From contig JAKAXK010000009.1 of the NCBI GenBank assembly GCA_021827145.1, forward strand, positions 1 to 42,423: a stretch of DNA of 42,423 nucleotides, given 5' to 3'. Both the position numbers and the translations under genes were made by a program. The DNA is from Pseudomonadota bacterium. GTDB lineage: Bacteria; Pseudomonadota; Gammaproteobacteria; Acidiferrobacterales; Acidiferrobacteraceae. Below are positions 1 to 13,790 of this stretch, piece by piece. Every line of letters starts with the position of its first letter. Position 1 is the first letter of the stretch. The notes beneath the pieces were generated by a model. It was given only the letters and a program-made list of their open reading frames with translations, was not told where the DNA came from and made no database searches.

Positions 1-2397
1 GGTCAGGCGCGGGTAAAGGGGGTGTCCGGCACCTGGAAGGATTTGACCGAAAACGTAAATCAGTTGGCCGGCAATCTGACCTCGCAGGTGCGTAACATCG
101 CGCTCGTGACCACGGCGGTGGCCAAAGGCGATTTGTCACAGAAGATCACGGTCGGGGCGCGTGGCGAAATCCTGGAACTGAAAGACACCATCAACACCAT
201 GGTCGACCAGCTGCGGTCCTTCGCGGCCGAGGTGACGCGCGTCGCCAAGGAAGTGGGCATCGAAGGCAAGCTCGGCGGTCAGGCCAAGGTGCCGGGGGTC
301 GCGGGTACCTGGAAGGATCTGACCGAAAACGTAAACCAGTTGGCGGGTAACTTGACGGCGCAGGTGCGCGCGATCGCTGAGGTGTCCACCGCGGTGACCA
401 AGGGCGACCTCACGCGCTCGATTACGGTCGAGGCCGAGGGCGAAGTTCTGGCGCTCAAAGACAACATCAATCAGATGATCAAAAACCTGAAGGAGACCAC
501 CGAGAAGAACATGGAGCAGGATTGGCTCAAGACCAATCTGGCGCGCTTCTCGGCCATGATGCAAGGGCAGAAGAACCTCTCGGCGGTCTCCCGACTCATC
601 ATGAGCGAACTCACCCCACTCGTATCCGCCCAACATGGGGCCTTTTACAGTGTCAACGTCGAAGAGAACCGCCTGGATCTGATTGCTGCTTACGCCTACA
701 ACAAGAGCGCCTCGGTTCCCACGAGCTTTGAGTTTGGCGAGGGTGTCGTCGGCCAGTGTGCCCTCGAGAAGAAGCCCATCGTGCTCGGCACGGTGCCCGA
801 TGATTACATTCGAGTCGCCTCCGGACTCGGCTACGCAGGTCCCGCCAATATCCTGGTGTTACCCGTGTTATTCGAGGGCGATGTGCTGGCGGTGATCGAG
901 CTGGCCTCGTTCCAGTCATTCAACTCGATCCATCGGGTTTTTCTTGATCAGCTAATGGTGAGTATCGGCGTGGTACTGAACATCATCGGCGCCTCCATGC
1001 GCACGGAGGAGTTGCTCCAGGAATTGCAGAACTCGAATGGCGAGCTCGAGGCTCAGGCCAAAGAGCTTGAAGAAAAGGCCACGCTGCTCGAGATCAAGAA
1101 CCAGGAAGTCGAAATGGCGAGCTTATCGCTCGAGGAAAAGGCCGAGCAGCTCGCCATGATCTCGAAATACAAATCCGAGTTCCTGGCCAATATGTCGCAC
1201 GAATTGCGGACCCCGCTGAATAGTCTGTTGATCATGGCCAAGCTTCTGGCCGAGAACCGCGATGCCAACCTCAACAGCAAGCAGGTGCAGTTCGCCAATA
1301 CGATCTACGCCTCCGGGCGTGATCTCCTGAACCTCATCAACGAGATACTTGATCTGTCCAAGGTTGAGGCGGGCAAGATGGGCATCGTCGCCAGCGACAC
1401 CAAGGTGGCTGATCTTATCGATTACGTGGTCCGAGACTTTCGCGCGATCTCGCAGCAGAAGGATATCGCCTTTACGATCAATATTGCTGACGATGTTCCG
1501 GAGGCGATGTTCACGGACGGCCAGCGGCTCCAGCAGGTGCTGAAGAACCTGCTATCGAACGCCTTCAAGTTCACCGACAGCGGGACCATCGTGCTCAAGG
1601 CCTACTGCTACCGGGGCCACCGCTCGGTGTTTCAGGCCGATACCTTGCGCGAGTCCGATGTCGTTGTGGCCTTCACGGTTCGTGACACTGGTATCGGTAT
1701 CGCCGATAACAAGCAGCGGCTCATTTTCGAGGCCTTTCAGCAGGTGGATGCGACCACGAGCCGCAAGTACGGGGGTACCGGGCTTGGTCTGACCATCAGC
1801 CGCGAAATCTCGCGTCTCCTTGGCGGAGAAATCCACTTGCGTAGCGTCGAGAACGAGGGCAGCGAGTTTACGCTCTACCTGCCTGAGATCTACGTGGGGC
1901 AGGATGCCGAAGACGACGGCACGCGCGAGCAAGTCGCAGACTATGGCGAGGCGGTTACGTTCGACGCCGACAGGGCCTCGGGTGATGACGACGCCCTTGC
2001 CTTTTCGGGGCAGAAGGTGCTCGTGGTCGACGACGACGTGCGCAATATTTTCGCCATATCGAGCGTCCTCGAGAACCACAAACTGACTGTGGTCTTCGCG
2101 GAGAGCGGCGCGGCAGCTATCGAGATCCTTCAGGGAAACGAGGAAGTCAATGTCGTTCTCATGGACATCATGATGCCCAATATGGATGGTTACGAGACCA
2201 CTCAGGCGATACGACGGATGGATCGCTACAAGGATTTGCCGATTATCGCGCTCACCGCGAAGGCCATGAAAGGAGACCGTGAAAAGTCGCTGGCGGCCGG
2301 CTTGTCGGATTACATCACGAAACCTGTAGATTCCGCCGCGCTTCTGCGCATGGTCGGGCATTGGCTCAAATCCGGCACTCCGGAGGCGGTTTCATAG
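1..2397 (+). CDS. Hybrid sensor histidine kinase (tandem HAMP repeats, GAF, HisKA, HATPase, C-terminal REC), 5' truncated by window edge
   Basis: Frame open from base 1; the listed start at 22 is an internal GTG. HAMP-type repeats '[18 protein letters not shown]' twice, HisKA '[17 protein letters not shown]', ATPase 'GTGLGLTIS', REC 'VLVVDDD...[12 protein letters not shown]...TAKA'. Confidence 0.93.
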   Translation, partial: GQARVKGVSGTWKDLTENVNQLAGNLTSQVRNIALVTTAVAKGDLSQKITVGARGEILELKDTINTMVDQLRSFAAEVTRVAKEVGIEGKLGGQAKVPGVAGTWKDLTENVNQLAGNLTAQVRAIAEVSTAVTKGDLTRSITVEAEGEVLALKDNINQMIKNLKETTEKNMEQDWLKTNLARFSAMMQGQKNLSAVSRLIMSELTPLVSAQHGAFYSVNVEENRLDLIAAYAYNKSASVPTSFEFGEGVVGQCALEKKPIVLGTVPDDYIRVASGLGYAGPANILVLPVLFEGDVLAVIELASFQSFNSIHRVFLDQLMVSIGVVLNIIGASMRTEELLQELQNSNGELEAQAKELEEKATLLEIKNQEVEMASLSLEEKAEQLAMISKYKSEFLANMSHELRTPLNSLLIMAKLLAENRDANLNSKQVQFANTIYASGRDLLNLINEILDLSKVEAGKMGIVASDTKVADLIDYVVRDFRAISQQKDIAFTINIADDVPEAMFTDGQRLQQVLKNLLSNAFKFTDSGTIVLKAYCYRGHRSVFQADTLRESDVVVAFTVRDTGIGIADNKQRLIFEAFQQVDATTSRKYGGTGLGLTISREISRLLGGEIHLRSVENEGSEFTLYLPEIYVGQDAEDDGTREQVADYGEAVTFDADRASGDDDALAFSGQKVLVVDDDVRNIFAISSVLENHKLTVVFAESGAAAIEILQGNEEVNVVLMDIMMPNMDGYETTQAIRRMDRYKDLPIIALTAKAMKGDREKSLAAGLSDYITKPVDSAALLRMVGHWLKSGTPEAVS
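32..365 (+). repeat. Tandem HAMP-domain coding repeat, period about 276 bp
   Basis: 'ctggaaggatttgaccgaaaacgtaaatcagttggc' near 309-344 closely repeats the copy near 32-67; protein repeat [18 protein letters not shown]. Confidence 0.8.
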
Positions 2398-2406
2398 GAG
2401 CATGTC

Positions 2407-4758
2407 GTGGATAACGACGAGAAAATCAAGATCCTGGTCGTCGACGATAGGCCGGAAAACGTAACGGCGCTCGCCGAGACCCTGGATGATCCGGAGTACG
2501 ATGTAGTTAAGGCCTTGTCCGGTGAGGACGCGCTCAAGGAGGTATTGCGCAACGAGTTCGCCGTCATTCTGCTGGATGTCCAGATGCCTGGATTGGACGG
2601 TTTTGAGACCGCGAGCCTCATTCGCAGACGGCGCAAATCGCGTTCGATTCCGATCATTTTCGTGACAGCGATCAACAAGGAAGAGCAGTACGTCTACAAG
2701 GGTTATTCGCTTGGCGCGGTCGACTACCTGTTCAAGCCCTTCGACATCGAGATACTGCGCTCCAAGGTTGCGGTCTTCGCGGATCTGTTTCGCAAGAGTC
2801 GGCATATCAAGGCGCAGGCGCGACTCATACAGGAGAGCGAGCGTCGCGAGCGCGCGCGGCAGGTCGCGGAGGTGCAGCGGCGCGGCGAGCGCCGCTACCG
2901 AGACCTCGCCGATCTCGTGCCGCAGCTTGTCTGGATCGTGAGCCGCGATCTGCGTTTCGAGTACGTGAATCAGCGAGCGTTGAGCTACTTCCATGTCGAT
3001 AGTGAGAGCGTAAGCGGCTTGGTCTTGGAGGATGTTGTGCATGCCGATGACCTCAAGGGGAAGAAGCATGTGTGGCGCGAGGCCTTGCTTGGGGGCGCCG
3101 AATTGTGCGCGGAGGTGCGGCTAAAGCGGGGCCGGGACCAGAGTTATCGCTGGCATCTCGTGCATGTCCAGCCCGAACATGACGCTCGCGGACGGGTGCG
3201 CGCCTGGCTCGGCGCCGCCACGGACATCGACGACCAGCGTCAGGTGGCCGAGGCCTTGGCGCTAGAGAAGGAGCGTCTTGCGGTCACCCTGCGCTCGATA
3301 GGTGACGGCGTGATCGCGACCGATATCGATGGGCGTGTCGTGTTGATCAATCGCGCGGCCGAGCAGCTCACGGGGTGGAGTCAGGAAGAGGCTGTTGGGC
3401 GACCACTTTCGGAGGTTTTCGTGGTGCGCGAGGCGCCTTTCATCGCCGAGGTCGTGAATGGCGGTGGCGAGCGCCTGGGGTACGGCGGGCCAGATCGGGA
3501 GGGCTTATTGATCCGTCGCGACCAGCGCGAGTGTGCGGTGGCGACCGGAATCATGCCGATGCGCGACGCCGAAGGGCAGTTGCAGGGGACCGCCGTGGTG
3601 TTTCGCGACGTGACCGATGCGCGGCGGGTCGAGGAAGAGCGCCAGAAGGCCAGCAAGCTCGAATCGGTGGGGCTTTTGGCTGGCGCCATTGCCCATGACT
3701 TCAACAATATCCTGACCGCGATCATGGGCAACATCTCGCTGGCCAAGCTCTATACGTCAGCGGGTGGGCAGGTTTTCGACAGGCTTGAGGAGGCGGAGCG
3801 CGCTACCCTCTGGGCCAAGGACCTCACGCAGCAGCTCCTGACCTTCTCCAAAGGCGGGGCACCGGTCAAGAGGCCCATCGATATCGGTTCGGTCGTGCGC
3901 GATGCGGCTGAGTTCGCCTCGCGCGGAACGAACATTCTCTGCGAGGTGTCGGTGAACGGCCATGTGGTGGTCGAGGCCGACGAAGGGCAGGTCCGCCAGG
4001 TCGTGCACAATCTCGTCTTGAATGCGCAGCAGGCCATGCCGGACGGCGGACGGATACGCGTCACCACCAACGAGGTACGGCTCACGGTGGGGGAGGGGCG
4101 TGGCTTAGCCCCGGGGCGCTATGCCGAAATCGTATGCGCCGACGAGGGCACGGGGATCAGCAAGGAGAATCTGGCGCGCATCTTCGATCCTTACTTCACC
4201 ACCAAACAAAAGGGCAGCGGGCTCGGGCTGGCCACCACCTATTCCATCGTCCGCAAGCATAGCGGCGTAATCACGGTCGACTCCGGTGTCGGCCGGGGTG
4301 CGACGTTCCGCATCCTGCTGCCAGCCTCCGATAAGGGTCTACCGTCCGCCGCCAACCCCGCGGGGCGCGTACGTCGGGGGCATGGGCGCATCCTGATCAT
4401 GGATGACGAGTCGTTCATCCGCGATGTGCTGGGTCGGCTCTTCATCCATTTCGGCTATGAGGTCGGTTACGCGAAGGACGGGGTGGAGGCGCTCGCCGCC
4501 TATAAAGGAGCGGTCGACGAGGATCGGCCCTACCATCTCGTAATCATGGATCTCGTGATACCGGGAGGCATGGGGGGGCGTGAGGCCGTGCGCAAGCTTT
4601 TGGAGTTCGACCCCAAGGCCAAGGTGATCGTGTCGAGCGGTTACTCCAACGATCCGATCATGGCCAATTACAGGCATTACGGCTTTTGCGAGGCCGTGGC
4701 CAAGCCATACCGTAATGATGAATTGCGCACGGTGGTGCAAAGGGTGCTCGCGCGTTAG
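2407..4758 (+). CDS. Hybrid histidine kinase: N-terminal REC, two PAS domains, HisKA, HATPase, C-terminal REC
   Basis: 'ILVVDDRPENV...LLDVQMPGLDGFE'; PAS regions; 'LLAGAIAHDFNNILTAIMGN'; 'GSGLGLATTYSIV'; second REC 'ILIMDDESFIRDVL...VIMDLVIPGGMGG'. Confidence 0.92.
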   Translation: MDNDEKIKILVVDDRPENVTALAETLDDPEYDVVKALSGEDALKEVLRNEFAVILLDVQMPGLDGFETASLIRRRRKSRSIPIIFVTAINKEEQYVYKGYSLGAVDYLFKPFDIEILRSKVAVFADLFRKSRHIKAQARLIQESERRERARQVAEVQRRGERRYRDLADLVPQLVWIVSRDLRFEYVNQRALSYFHVDSESVSGLVLEDVVHADDLKGKKHVWREALLGGAELCAEVRLKRGRDQSYRWHLVHVQPEHDARGRVRAWLGAATDIDDQRQVAEALALEKERLAVTLRSIGDGVIATDIDGRVVLINRAAEQLTGWSQEEAVGRPLSEVFVVREAPFIAEVVNGGGERLGYGGPDREGLLIRRDQRECAVATGIMPMRDAEGQLQGTAVVFRDVTDARRVEEERQKASKLESVGLLAGAIAHDFNNILTAIMGNISLAKLYTSAGGQVFDRLEEAERATLWAKDLTQQLLTFSKGGAPVKRPIDIGSVVRDAAEFASRGTNILCEVSVNGHVVVEADEGQVRQVVHNLVLNAQQAMPDGGRIRVTTNEVRLTVGEGRGLAPGRYAEIVCADEGTGISKENLARIFDPYFTTKQKGSGLGLATTYSIVRKHSGVITVDSGVGRGATFRILLPASDKGLPSAANPAGRVRRGHGRILIMDDESFIRDVLGRLFIHFGYEVGYAKDGVEALAAYKGAVDEDRPYHLVIMDLVIPGGMGGREAVRKLLEFDPKAKVIVSSGYSNDPIMANYRHYGFCEAVAKPYRNDELRTVVQRVLAR

Positions 4759-4825
4759 GGCCGCGCCTACGGGGCAGGCTGGGTGGCGGGTCCTCCGGTC
4801 GGGGCGCCGCCGCGCAGCCCTTCCC

Positions 4826-4854
4826 TTGCTTGCCGACGGTCGGGCAAGTAGTAT
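4826..4854 (+). promoter_or_regulatory. Putative sigma70 promoter for dapA (TTGCTT-N17-TAGTAT)
   Basis: -35 TTGCTT 4826-4831, 17-nt spacer, -10 TAGTAT 4849-4854, just upstream of the dapA start. The spacer carries an imperfect inverted repeat CTTGCCGAC/GTCGGGCAAG. Confidence 0.5.
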
Positions 4855-4878
4855 CGCGCTTTTATTGTGGGCCGGCTT

Positions 4879-5757
4879 ATGATTCGCGGTAGTCTTGTCG
4901 CCATCGTGACGCCCATGCGCGACGATGGCGCTGTCGATTTTGCAGCCCTAGACAGGCTTCTCGACTTCCATCTCCATGCCGGGACTCACGGCATCGTAGC
5001 GGTCGGGACGACCGGCGAGGCGTCGACTTTGGATGTCGACGAGCATGTGGCGGTCATCGCGCATGTGGTGCGGGCGCTCGCTGGGCGGCTGCCCGTCATC
5101 GCCGGGACAGGCGCCAATGCCACCTCGGAGGCGATCGCGCTTAGTCGCGCGGCGGCCGAAGCGGGGGCTTCGGCCTGCTTGGTCGTGACCCCTTATTACA
5201 ACAAACCGACGCAGGAAGGGCTCTTCCAGCATTTCTCGGCGATCGCGCACGCTGTCGATATCCCCGTGATCCTGTATAACGTTCCGAGTCGCACGGCCTG
5301 CGATATGTTACCGGAGACCGTGGCGCGGCTTGCGAGGGTGCCGGGAATCGTGGGCATCAAAGAGGCGACCGGGAATCTGGAGCGCGCGCGCGCCATACGC
5401 GCCTCGTGCGGTCCGGATTTCGCCCTCTATGGCGGCGATGATGCGACAGGTGTCGCGCTCGGGCTCCTCGGGGCCCAGGGCGTGATTTCGGTGACCGCGA
5501 ATGTCGCGCCGCAGGCGATGAGCAAGGCGTGGGAGGCGATTTTCGTGGGTGATCATGAAGCGGCGCGGCGGACGGATAGAGCGCTCACGGCCTTGCATCA
5601 GGCCTTATTCGTGGAGTCGAACCCGATTCCCGTGAAGTGGGCGCTGCACGCGATGGGCCTCATCGGGTCCCACCTGCGGCTTCCGTTGACACCGTTATCC
5701 GGCGACAGGCAGTCGGCGGTTCGAGACGCATTACAGCAGGCGGGGATCAAGCTATGA
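4879..5757 (+). CDS. dapA: 4-hydroxy-tetrahydrodipicolinate synthase
   Basis: 'GSLVAIVTPM', 'GTTGEASTLD', 'VTPYYNKPTQEGLFQHF', 'YNVPSRTACD', 'GIKEATGNL'. ATG at 4879 preferred over GTG at 4867. Confidence 0.96.
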   Translation: MIRGSLVAIVTPMRDDGAVDFAALDRLLDFHLHAGTHGIVAVGTTGEASTLDVDEHVAVIAHVVRALAGRLPVIAGTGANATSEAIALSRAAAEAGASACLVVTPYYNKPTQEGLFQHFSAIAHAVDIPVILYNVPSRTACDMLPETVARLARVPGIVGIKEATGNLERARAIRASCGPDFALYGGDDATGVALGLLGAQGVISVTANVAPQAMSKAWEAIFVGDHEAARRTDRALTALHQALFVESNPIPVKWALHAMGLIGSHLRLPLTPLSGDRQSAVRDALQQAGIKL

Positions 5758-6173
5758 GGTATGGATGGTTGGCGGTAGCGATTGTGGCGGGCGTGGGTCT
5801 TTCTGGGTGCGCATCGACGGGGGGTGGGTGTCGGGCGCCGGCTTATGTAGTGCCGCCCCCGCTGCCACCCCTGCAGATTCCATCCGGTATGTCGGCTCCG
5901 CCCGATCATAGTCGCTATGCGGCGAATGGACAGGCGCTCCCGTCCACGACGACGCGACAAGCACCCGGGACCGGCCGCGAGGCCGCGCCGCCGGCGGGCG
6001 CCGTGGCCCCCGCGCGGACGCAGTCACCGGCGGCCACTTCCCGGTCATCCGCCACAGCCAAGAAGGCCCCTCCCGGGATGAGCGGGCCACCGCTCAGCAA
6101 TACGAGCGCCGATGCCCAGGGGGAGGGCGCGGGTAGCGCGCCGCAGTCGGCACCTGCCTCGTCGACGCCGTAG
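5754..6173 (+). CDS. Small outer-membrane lipoprotein (BamC/NlpB-like N-terminus, low-complexity tail)
   Basis: ATGA overlap with the dapA stop; lipobox 'GVGLSGC'; Pro/Ala/Ser-rich remainder with no recognised fold. Confidence 0.65.
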   Translation: MRYGWLAVAIVAGVGLSGCASTGGGCRAPAYVVPPPLPPLQIPSGMSAPPDHSRYAANGQALPSTTTRQAPGTGREAAPPAGAVAPARTQSPAATSRSSATAKKAPPGMSGPPLSNTSADAQGEGAGSAPQSAPASSTP

Positions 6174-6259
6174 CGCGTGGCGCAAGGTGATGGATCGGGG
6201 GTCTTGCGCGCCCCCCTGAGGGACCTGAGTCTGGGCAAGAGGTCGCGGAGCTGACGTTG

Positions 6260-10149
<3,890 letters not shown>

Positions 10150-10153
<4 letters not shown>

Positions 10154-11169
10154 CCCGACGTGGCCAAGAGCGCCGCGATGAAGGCGTCGCGTTCGACGCC
10201 AAGGGCGGAGAGATCGGGAAGGGCGGCTTGGAGCGCGGCGCGCTCGAGCGGCTGGCCGACGAGGGGTGACAGGTCGATCGGCGCCCCGCCCGACGCCGCG
10301 TCCAGGGCCGCGCTTCTTATGCGGTCGTCCTGGATCGTGAGCGATACGACGACGCGGCCAGCAGCGGTCGTGATCGCACGCTGGCAGAGATAGAGCCCCT
10401 CGCGCACCTTGAAGAGCGGCCGGGGCCGGGTCTCGTCGGAGTCCACGACCTGGGGATCGCTGAGTTCGCAGGCCACCGCGCGCGCCTTGCTGGCGAGGAA
10501 GGCGGGCACGGCGCGCGGCGTCAGGCCACCGACGAGCGGTGCGAAGGCCTCGGCCAGGGCCCGTTTGACGGCCGCGGACGGCGGCCGCATCCCGGTGCGG
10601 GCGCGGATGGATGTGAGTCCTTCCTCCAGAGTGGCCTTGAGGGGGCTGCGCAAGCCCTCGTCCGGCAGTTTGACCACGCGATGCATGAGGTCGGTATCGA
10701 AATCGAGCAGGATGCTGCCCACAAAGCAGAAGCATCCGTTGATGTCACCTGCCCCTTGCCCGCCTATTTTGCATCCCTCGGCCGTGACAATATCATTGAT
10801 GGGGCGCAGACGGGCATCGACACCGAAACGGCGGTAGACTGCGATCGGGGCCTGGGAGAGATGCCGATAGGCCTCGTCGACCCGGCTTGGCACGGTCGTG
10901 TGGGGGCGTCTCAGGACCAGGGTATAGAAGACTTGGCCCGGACCGAGCAGCACCATGCCGCCGCCGGTCTCGCGGCGCATGACCGGAATGCCGTGTGCGC
11001 GGCAATAGTCCTGGTCCAGACAGCTTGCGGCATCGTCGAAGGCGCCCAAGCTCACGAAGGTTCGCGCCGGTTCTATCAAGATCAGCCCCTCGCCGCCTAG
11101 GCGCGCCAGGGCATGGAAATAGGCGATGGGGAGTATGCCGCTATTATCGGCGGGTTCGAACAGCTCCAT
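10150..11169 (-). CDS. Lipoate-protein ligase A family protein with C-terminal accessory domain
   Basis: '[32 protein letters not shown]', ligase lysine region '[27 protein letters not shown]'. Start at '[21 protein letters not shown]'. 4-bp convergent overlap with purL. Confidence 0.85.
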
Positions 11170-11228
11170 CGGACGGTCACGTGGGCGCAGGGCGCGAAGG
11201 GCGTCTATATTACCAGCAGGGGGCGGGT

Positions 11229-11921
11229 ATGCATGAGGATTTGAAGGCGGTCCATGGGGCACCACTCTTCTCGGGGCTGTTCCCCGACGAGGTGGAGCAG
11301 CTGCTCGCCCATGCTAAGCGCCGCGCCCTCAAGGCCCACGAGACTTTATTCGCCGAAGGCGATCAGGCCCGCGCCTTCTATTTCATCGTGACGGGCTCCG
11401 TGCGCCTCTACCGGCTCTCACCCCAGGGTGACGAGAAGGTGATCGAGATCTTGATGGCCGGGCAGACGTTTGGAGAGGCCGTGGTGTTTCTGGGTGGCCA
11501 CTATCCGGTCTATGCCGCCGCGCTCTCCGACACCCTGCTCGTGGAGATCCCGACCGACGATTTTGTGAGGATATTGAAGGCCAACGGCGGTATGGCGTTG
11601 CGCATGTTGGCGAGCGTCAGCATGCGTCTGCACCAGCTCATCAACGACGTGCAGGCCTTGACGCTGGAGACCGCCGGACAGCGCGTCGCGGGTTACCTGC
11701 TCAGCCAGTCCCCGGCCAGCGCCAACTCGGGAGATGTTCATATCCAAGTGCACAAGAATGTCGTGGCTTCGCGTCTCGGCGTGAAGCCCGAGACATTCTC
11801 GCGCGTGCTTGCCACCTTGCGCGATCTTGGCCTTATCTCGGTTGCCGGCAACGACATCCATATCACCGATCGGGCGCGGCTCGCCCAATGGCGGGACGAG
11901 GCGGGACCAGGGCGGCCTTGA
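11229..11921 (+). CDS. Crp/Fnr-family regulator, cysteine-free, Dnr-like
   Basis: cNMP-like domain 'LFAEGDQARAFYFIVTGSVRLYRLSPQGDEKVI', HTH 'VASRLGVKPETFSRVLATLRDLGLI' with the Fnr-type E-x-x-S-R recognition pattern; no cysteines in the protein. Confidence 0.9.
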   Translation: MHEDLKAVHGAPLFSGLFPDEVEQLLAHAKRRALKAHETLFAEGDQARAFYFIVTGSVRLYRLSPQGDEKVIEILMAGQTFGEAVVFLGGHYPVYAAALSDTLLVEIPTDDFVRILKANGGMALRMLASVSMRLHQLINDVQALTLETAGQRVAGYLLSQSPASANSGDVHIQVHKNVVASRLGVKPETFSRVLATLRDLGLISVAGNDIHITDRARLAQWRDEAGPGRP

Positions 11922-11933
11922 TGGTCGTCAAGG
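11916..11933. promoter_or_regulatory. Fnr/Dnr-type operator CCTTGATGGTCGTCAAGG
   Basis: Palindrome CCTTGA-N6-TCAAGG containing the Crp/Fnr core TTGA-N6-TCAA, centred about 57 bp upstream of the GcvH-like start. Confidence 0.75.
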
Positions 11934-11981
11934 TTGGTGCCGTGACCCAATCTTTAGACTGAGACCCAAGGAGCACAGGGC

Positions 11982-12431
11982 ATGACAGAGTACCGCGGAT
12001 GCGAGTTGCCGGACGATCTTTTCTATGATCTGGATTATGTGTGGGCGCGCCCCGATGAGAATGGCCTTGTGGTCCTCGGCATCACGGATGCCGCGCAGAC
12101 CATGGCGGGGCGTGTGCAGAAGATCCGCATCAAGAAGGTCGGTACGCATCTGAATAAGGGCCGCCATGTGGCGACGCTCGAGAGTGGCAAGTGGGCGGGC
12201 GGCGTGCCCTGCCCGTTCGAGGGGGTCGTGGAGGAGGTGAACGCCGCGGTCCTCGAAACCCCGCATCTCGTCAACATCGGCCCGTATACGGATGCTTGGC
12301 TTGCCAAGGTACGACCTATCGAACCCGCGCTTGCATTCGCGGATCTCGTGACCGGGCCCAAGGCCATGGAGGCCTTGCGGGTCTGGCTGGATCGCTACGA
12401 CGTCCAGTGCATGCGCTGCGCCGAGCCTTGA
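11982..12431 (+). CDS. GcvH-like lipoyl carrier protein (LbpA/GcvH-paralogue type)
   Basis: 'YVWARPDENGLVVLGITDAAQTMAGRVQKIRIKKVGTHLNKGRHVATLESGKWAGGVPCPFEGVVEEVN'; predicted lipoyl-Lys in ESGKW; no gcvT or gcvP nearby. Confidence 0.85.
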   Translation: MTEYRGCELPDDLFYDLDYVWARPDENGLVVLGITDAAQTMAGRVQKIRIKKVGTHLNKGRHVATLESGKWAGGVPCPFEGVVEEVNAAVLETPHLVNIGPYTDAWLAKVRPIEPALAFADLVTGPKAMEALRVWLDRYDVQCMRCAEP

Positions 12432-12462
12432 GGGCGCTATCGGGTCAGACGGAGGTGGGGCT

Positions 12463-12990
12463 ATGCAGATCGGCGAGAAAGGCGCGCAGGGCGCGCCCGG
12501 CTTCGATGACCCCCTAGGGCTTCTGGTGGCCTGCCATGAGCGTATCGAGGGTCATTGCGCGACGCTTGTGCGCCTGAAGGCCTATGTGTGCGTCCATGGC
12601 GGCGACCGCGATGCACAACTGGCGGCCGAGCGGGTGTGGGGCTATTTCGCGCAGGCCGGGCGCTGGCACCATGAGGATGAGGAGCGCGATCTCGCGCCCC
12701 TGCTCGAACGCCAGGGCGATCGCGTGCTGGCCACGGCCATGGCGCATCTCATGGCCCAGCATCGGGATCTGGAACGCGCCTACGCGCCCCTCGAGCGTAT
12801 CTTGCAAGCGCTCCCCGCCACGCCGACCGAGCTTCCCGTCGAGCCTTATGTAGGTCTCATGCGCGCCCACATGGAGGCCGAGAACACCGTGATCCTGCCG
12901 CGCGCCCGCGCGCTCCTTGGTGCGCCCGAGATTGCGGCCCTGGGGCGCGCCATGGCCGCGCGCCGCGCCGTTAGACCTCGAGCGCCTTGA
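12463..12990 (+). CDS. Hemerythrin HHE-domain protein
   Basis: 'LLVACHERIEGHCATL', 'WHHEDEERDLAPLL', 'LMAQHRDLERAY', 'MRAHMEAENTVILPRA': HHE-type His/Glu spacing. Confidence 0.83.
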   Translation: MQIGEKGAQGAPGFDDPLGLLVACHERIEGHCATLVRLKAYVCVHGGDRDAQLAAERVWGYFAQAGRWHHEDEERDLAPLLERQGDRVLATAMAHLMAQHRDLERAYAPLERILQALPATPTELPVEPYVGLMRAHMEAENTVILPRARALLGAPEIAALGRAMAARRAVRPRAP

Positions 12991-13402
12991 TGGCCGGACC
13001 TGGGTCCGGCAAGAGCAAGGCGACCGCCGGGTAGAACTCCTGCTCCTCTTTCTCGTCGTGGTGCTGGAGGATCTGGGCCACCGTTCCCATGAGCGCCACC
13101 GCCTCGTCGCCATCGGCCTGATCCACGGCCTCGGCGATCTCCTCGAAGAAGCCACGCAGGTCACGATGTCCCTTGCGCAGGATGGAGGTCATGGCGTTGT
13201 CGGAGCCGTGCTGGGCCTCGTAGGCCGGGAAGAGCCAGGTCTCCTCGGCCCGCATATGGCGCTCGATGGCATCGCGAAACACCTGGAATGCCTCGGTCGC
13301 ACGGACGAAGTCGCCGGTCTCGGCGGCCGCTCGTGCTTCGTCGAAGGTGTCGTCGAGATGGCGGTGGTGGTGCGTGAAGCTCTCGGTGAGCTTTGTGTCC
13401 AT
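12971..13402 (-). CDS. Hemerythrin HHE-domain protein
   Basis: 'FTHHHRHLDDTFDEA', 'IERHMRAEETWLFPAYEAQHG', 'LRKGHRDLRGFFEE', 'LQHHDEKEEQEFYPAV'. 20-bp convergent overlap with the preceding hemerythrin gene. Confidence 0.86.
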   Translation of the reverse strand: MDTKLTESFTHHHRHLDDTFDEARAAAETGDFVRATEAFQVFRDAIERHMRAEETWLFPAYEAQHGSDNAMTSILRKGHRDLRGFFEEIAEAVDQADGDEAVALMGTVAQILQHHDEKEEQEFYPAVALLLPDPGPAIKALEV

Positions 13403-13465
13403 GACGTCTCCTGGGCGCTCGTCGTACAGGCAGCTATCATTACCATACGGTCGCGGCTCCGTCAT

Positions 13466-13483
13466 CCTTGATGGCCGTCAAGG
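13466..13483. promoter_or_regulatory. Fnr/Dnr-type operator CCTTGATGGCCGTCAAGG
   Basis: Matches the 11916-11933 palindrome at 17 of 18 positions; lies in the divergent intergenic region between the minus-strand hemerythrin and the plus-strand thioredoxin-like gene. Confidence 0.78.
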
Positions 13484-13541
13484 AGTCGTGCCGGGTACGA
13501 CTCGTAGAGTGGGTCCAAGAGTGGGATTTTGGAGGTGTGTG

Positions 13542-13790
13542 ATGGAAGTGCGACTATTGGTCTCGAAGTGGTGCCCGATCTGCCCGCAGGCCGAGCAGGT
13601 ATGGAGCGAGGTGGCGCGCCGCCAACCCATCGACTATCAGGTCCTCGACATCGCCGAGCCCGTCGGCCGGGCGCTGGTCGCGAACCTGCGCGTGCGCACG
13701 GTACCGGCACTGGTGGTTGATGGCAAGCTTACCGCCGTGGGGCTCCAATCGCTCGGCGATGCCCTGAAGATCGCTCAACAGGCGGCGTGA
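13542..13790 (+). CDS. Thioredoxin/glutaredoxin-like small protein with CPIC motif
   Basis: 'MEVRLLVSKWCPICPQAEQVWSEVA...RVRTVPALVVDGKL': CxxC and cis-Pro pattern. Confidence 0.8.
   Translation: MEVRLLVSKWCPICPQAEQVWSEVARRQPIDYQVLDIAEPVGRALVANLRVRTVPALVVDGKLTAVGLQSLGDALKIAQQAA

Noticed and set aside
1552-2361. 269-aa minus-strand ORF antisense to the first histidine kinase
   Set aside because: Codon-shadow ORF; no recognisable domain and fully covered by a conserved kinase.
12978-12992. CTTGATGGCCGG as a third Fnr-like site
   Set aside because: Only the left half-site is present and it lies in the coding end of a hemerythrin gene.
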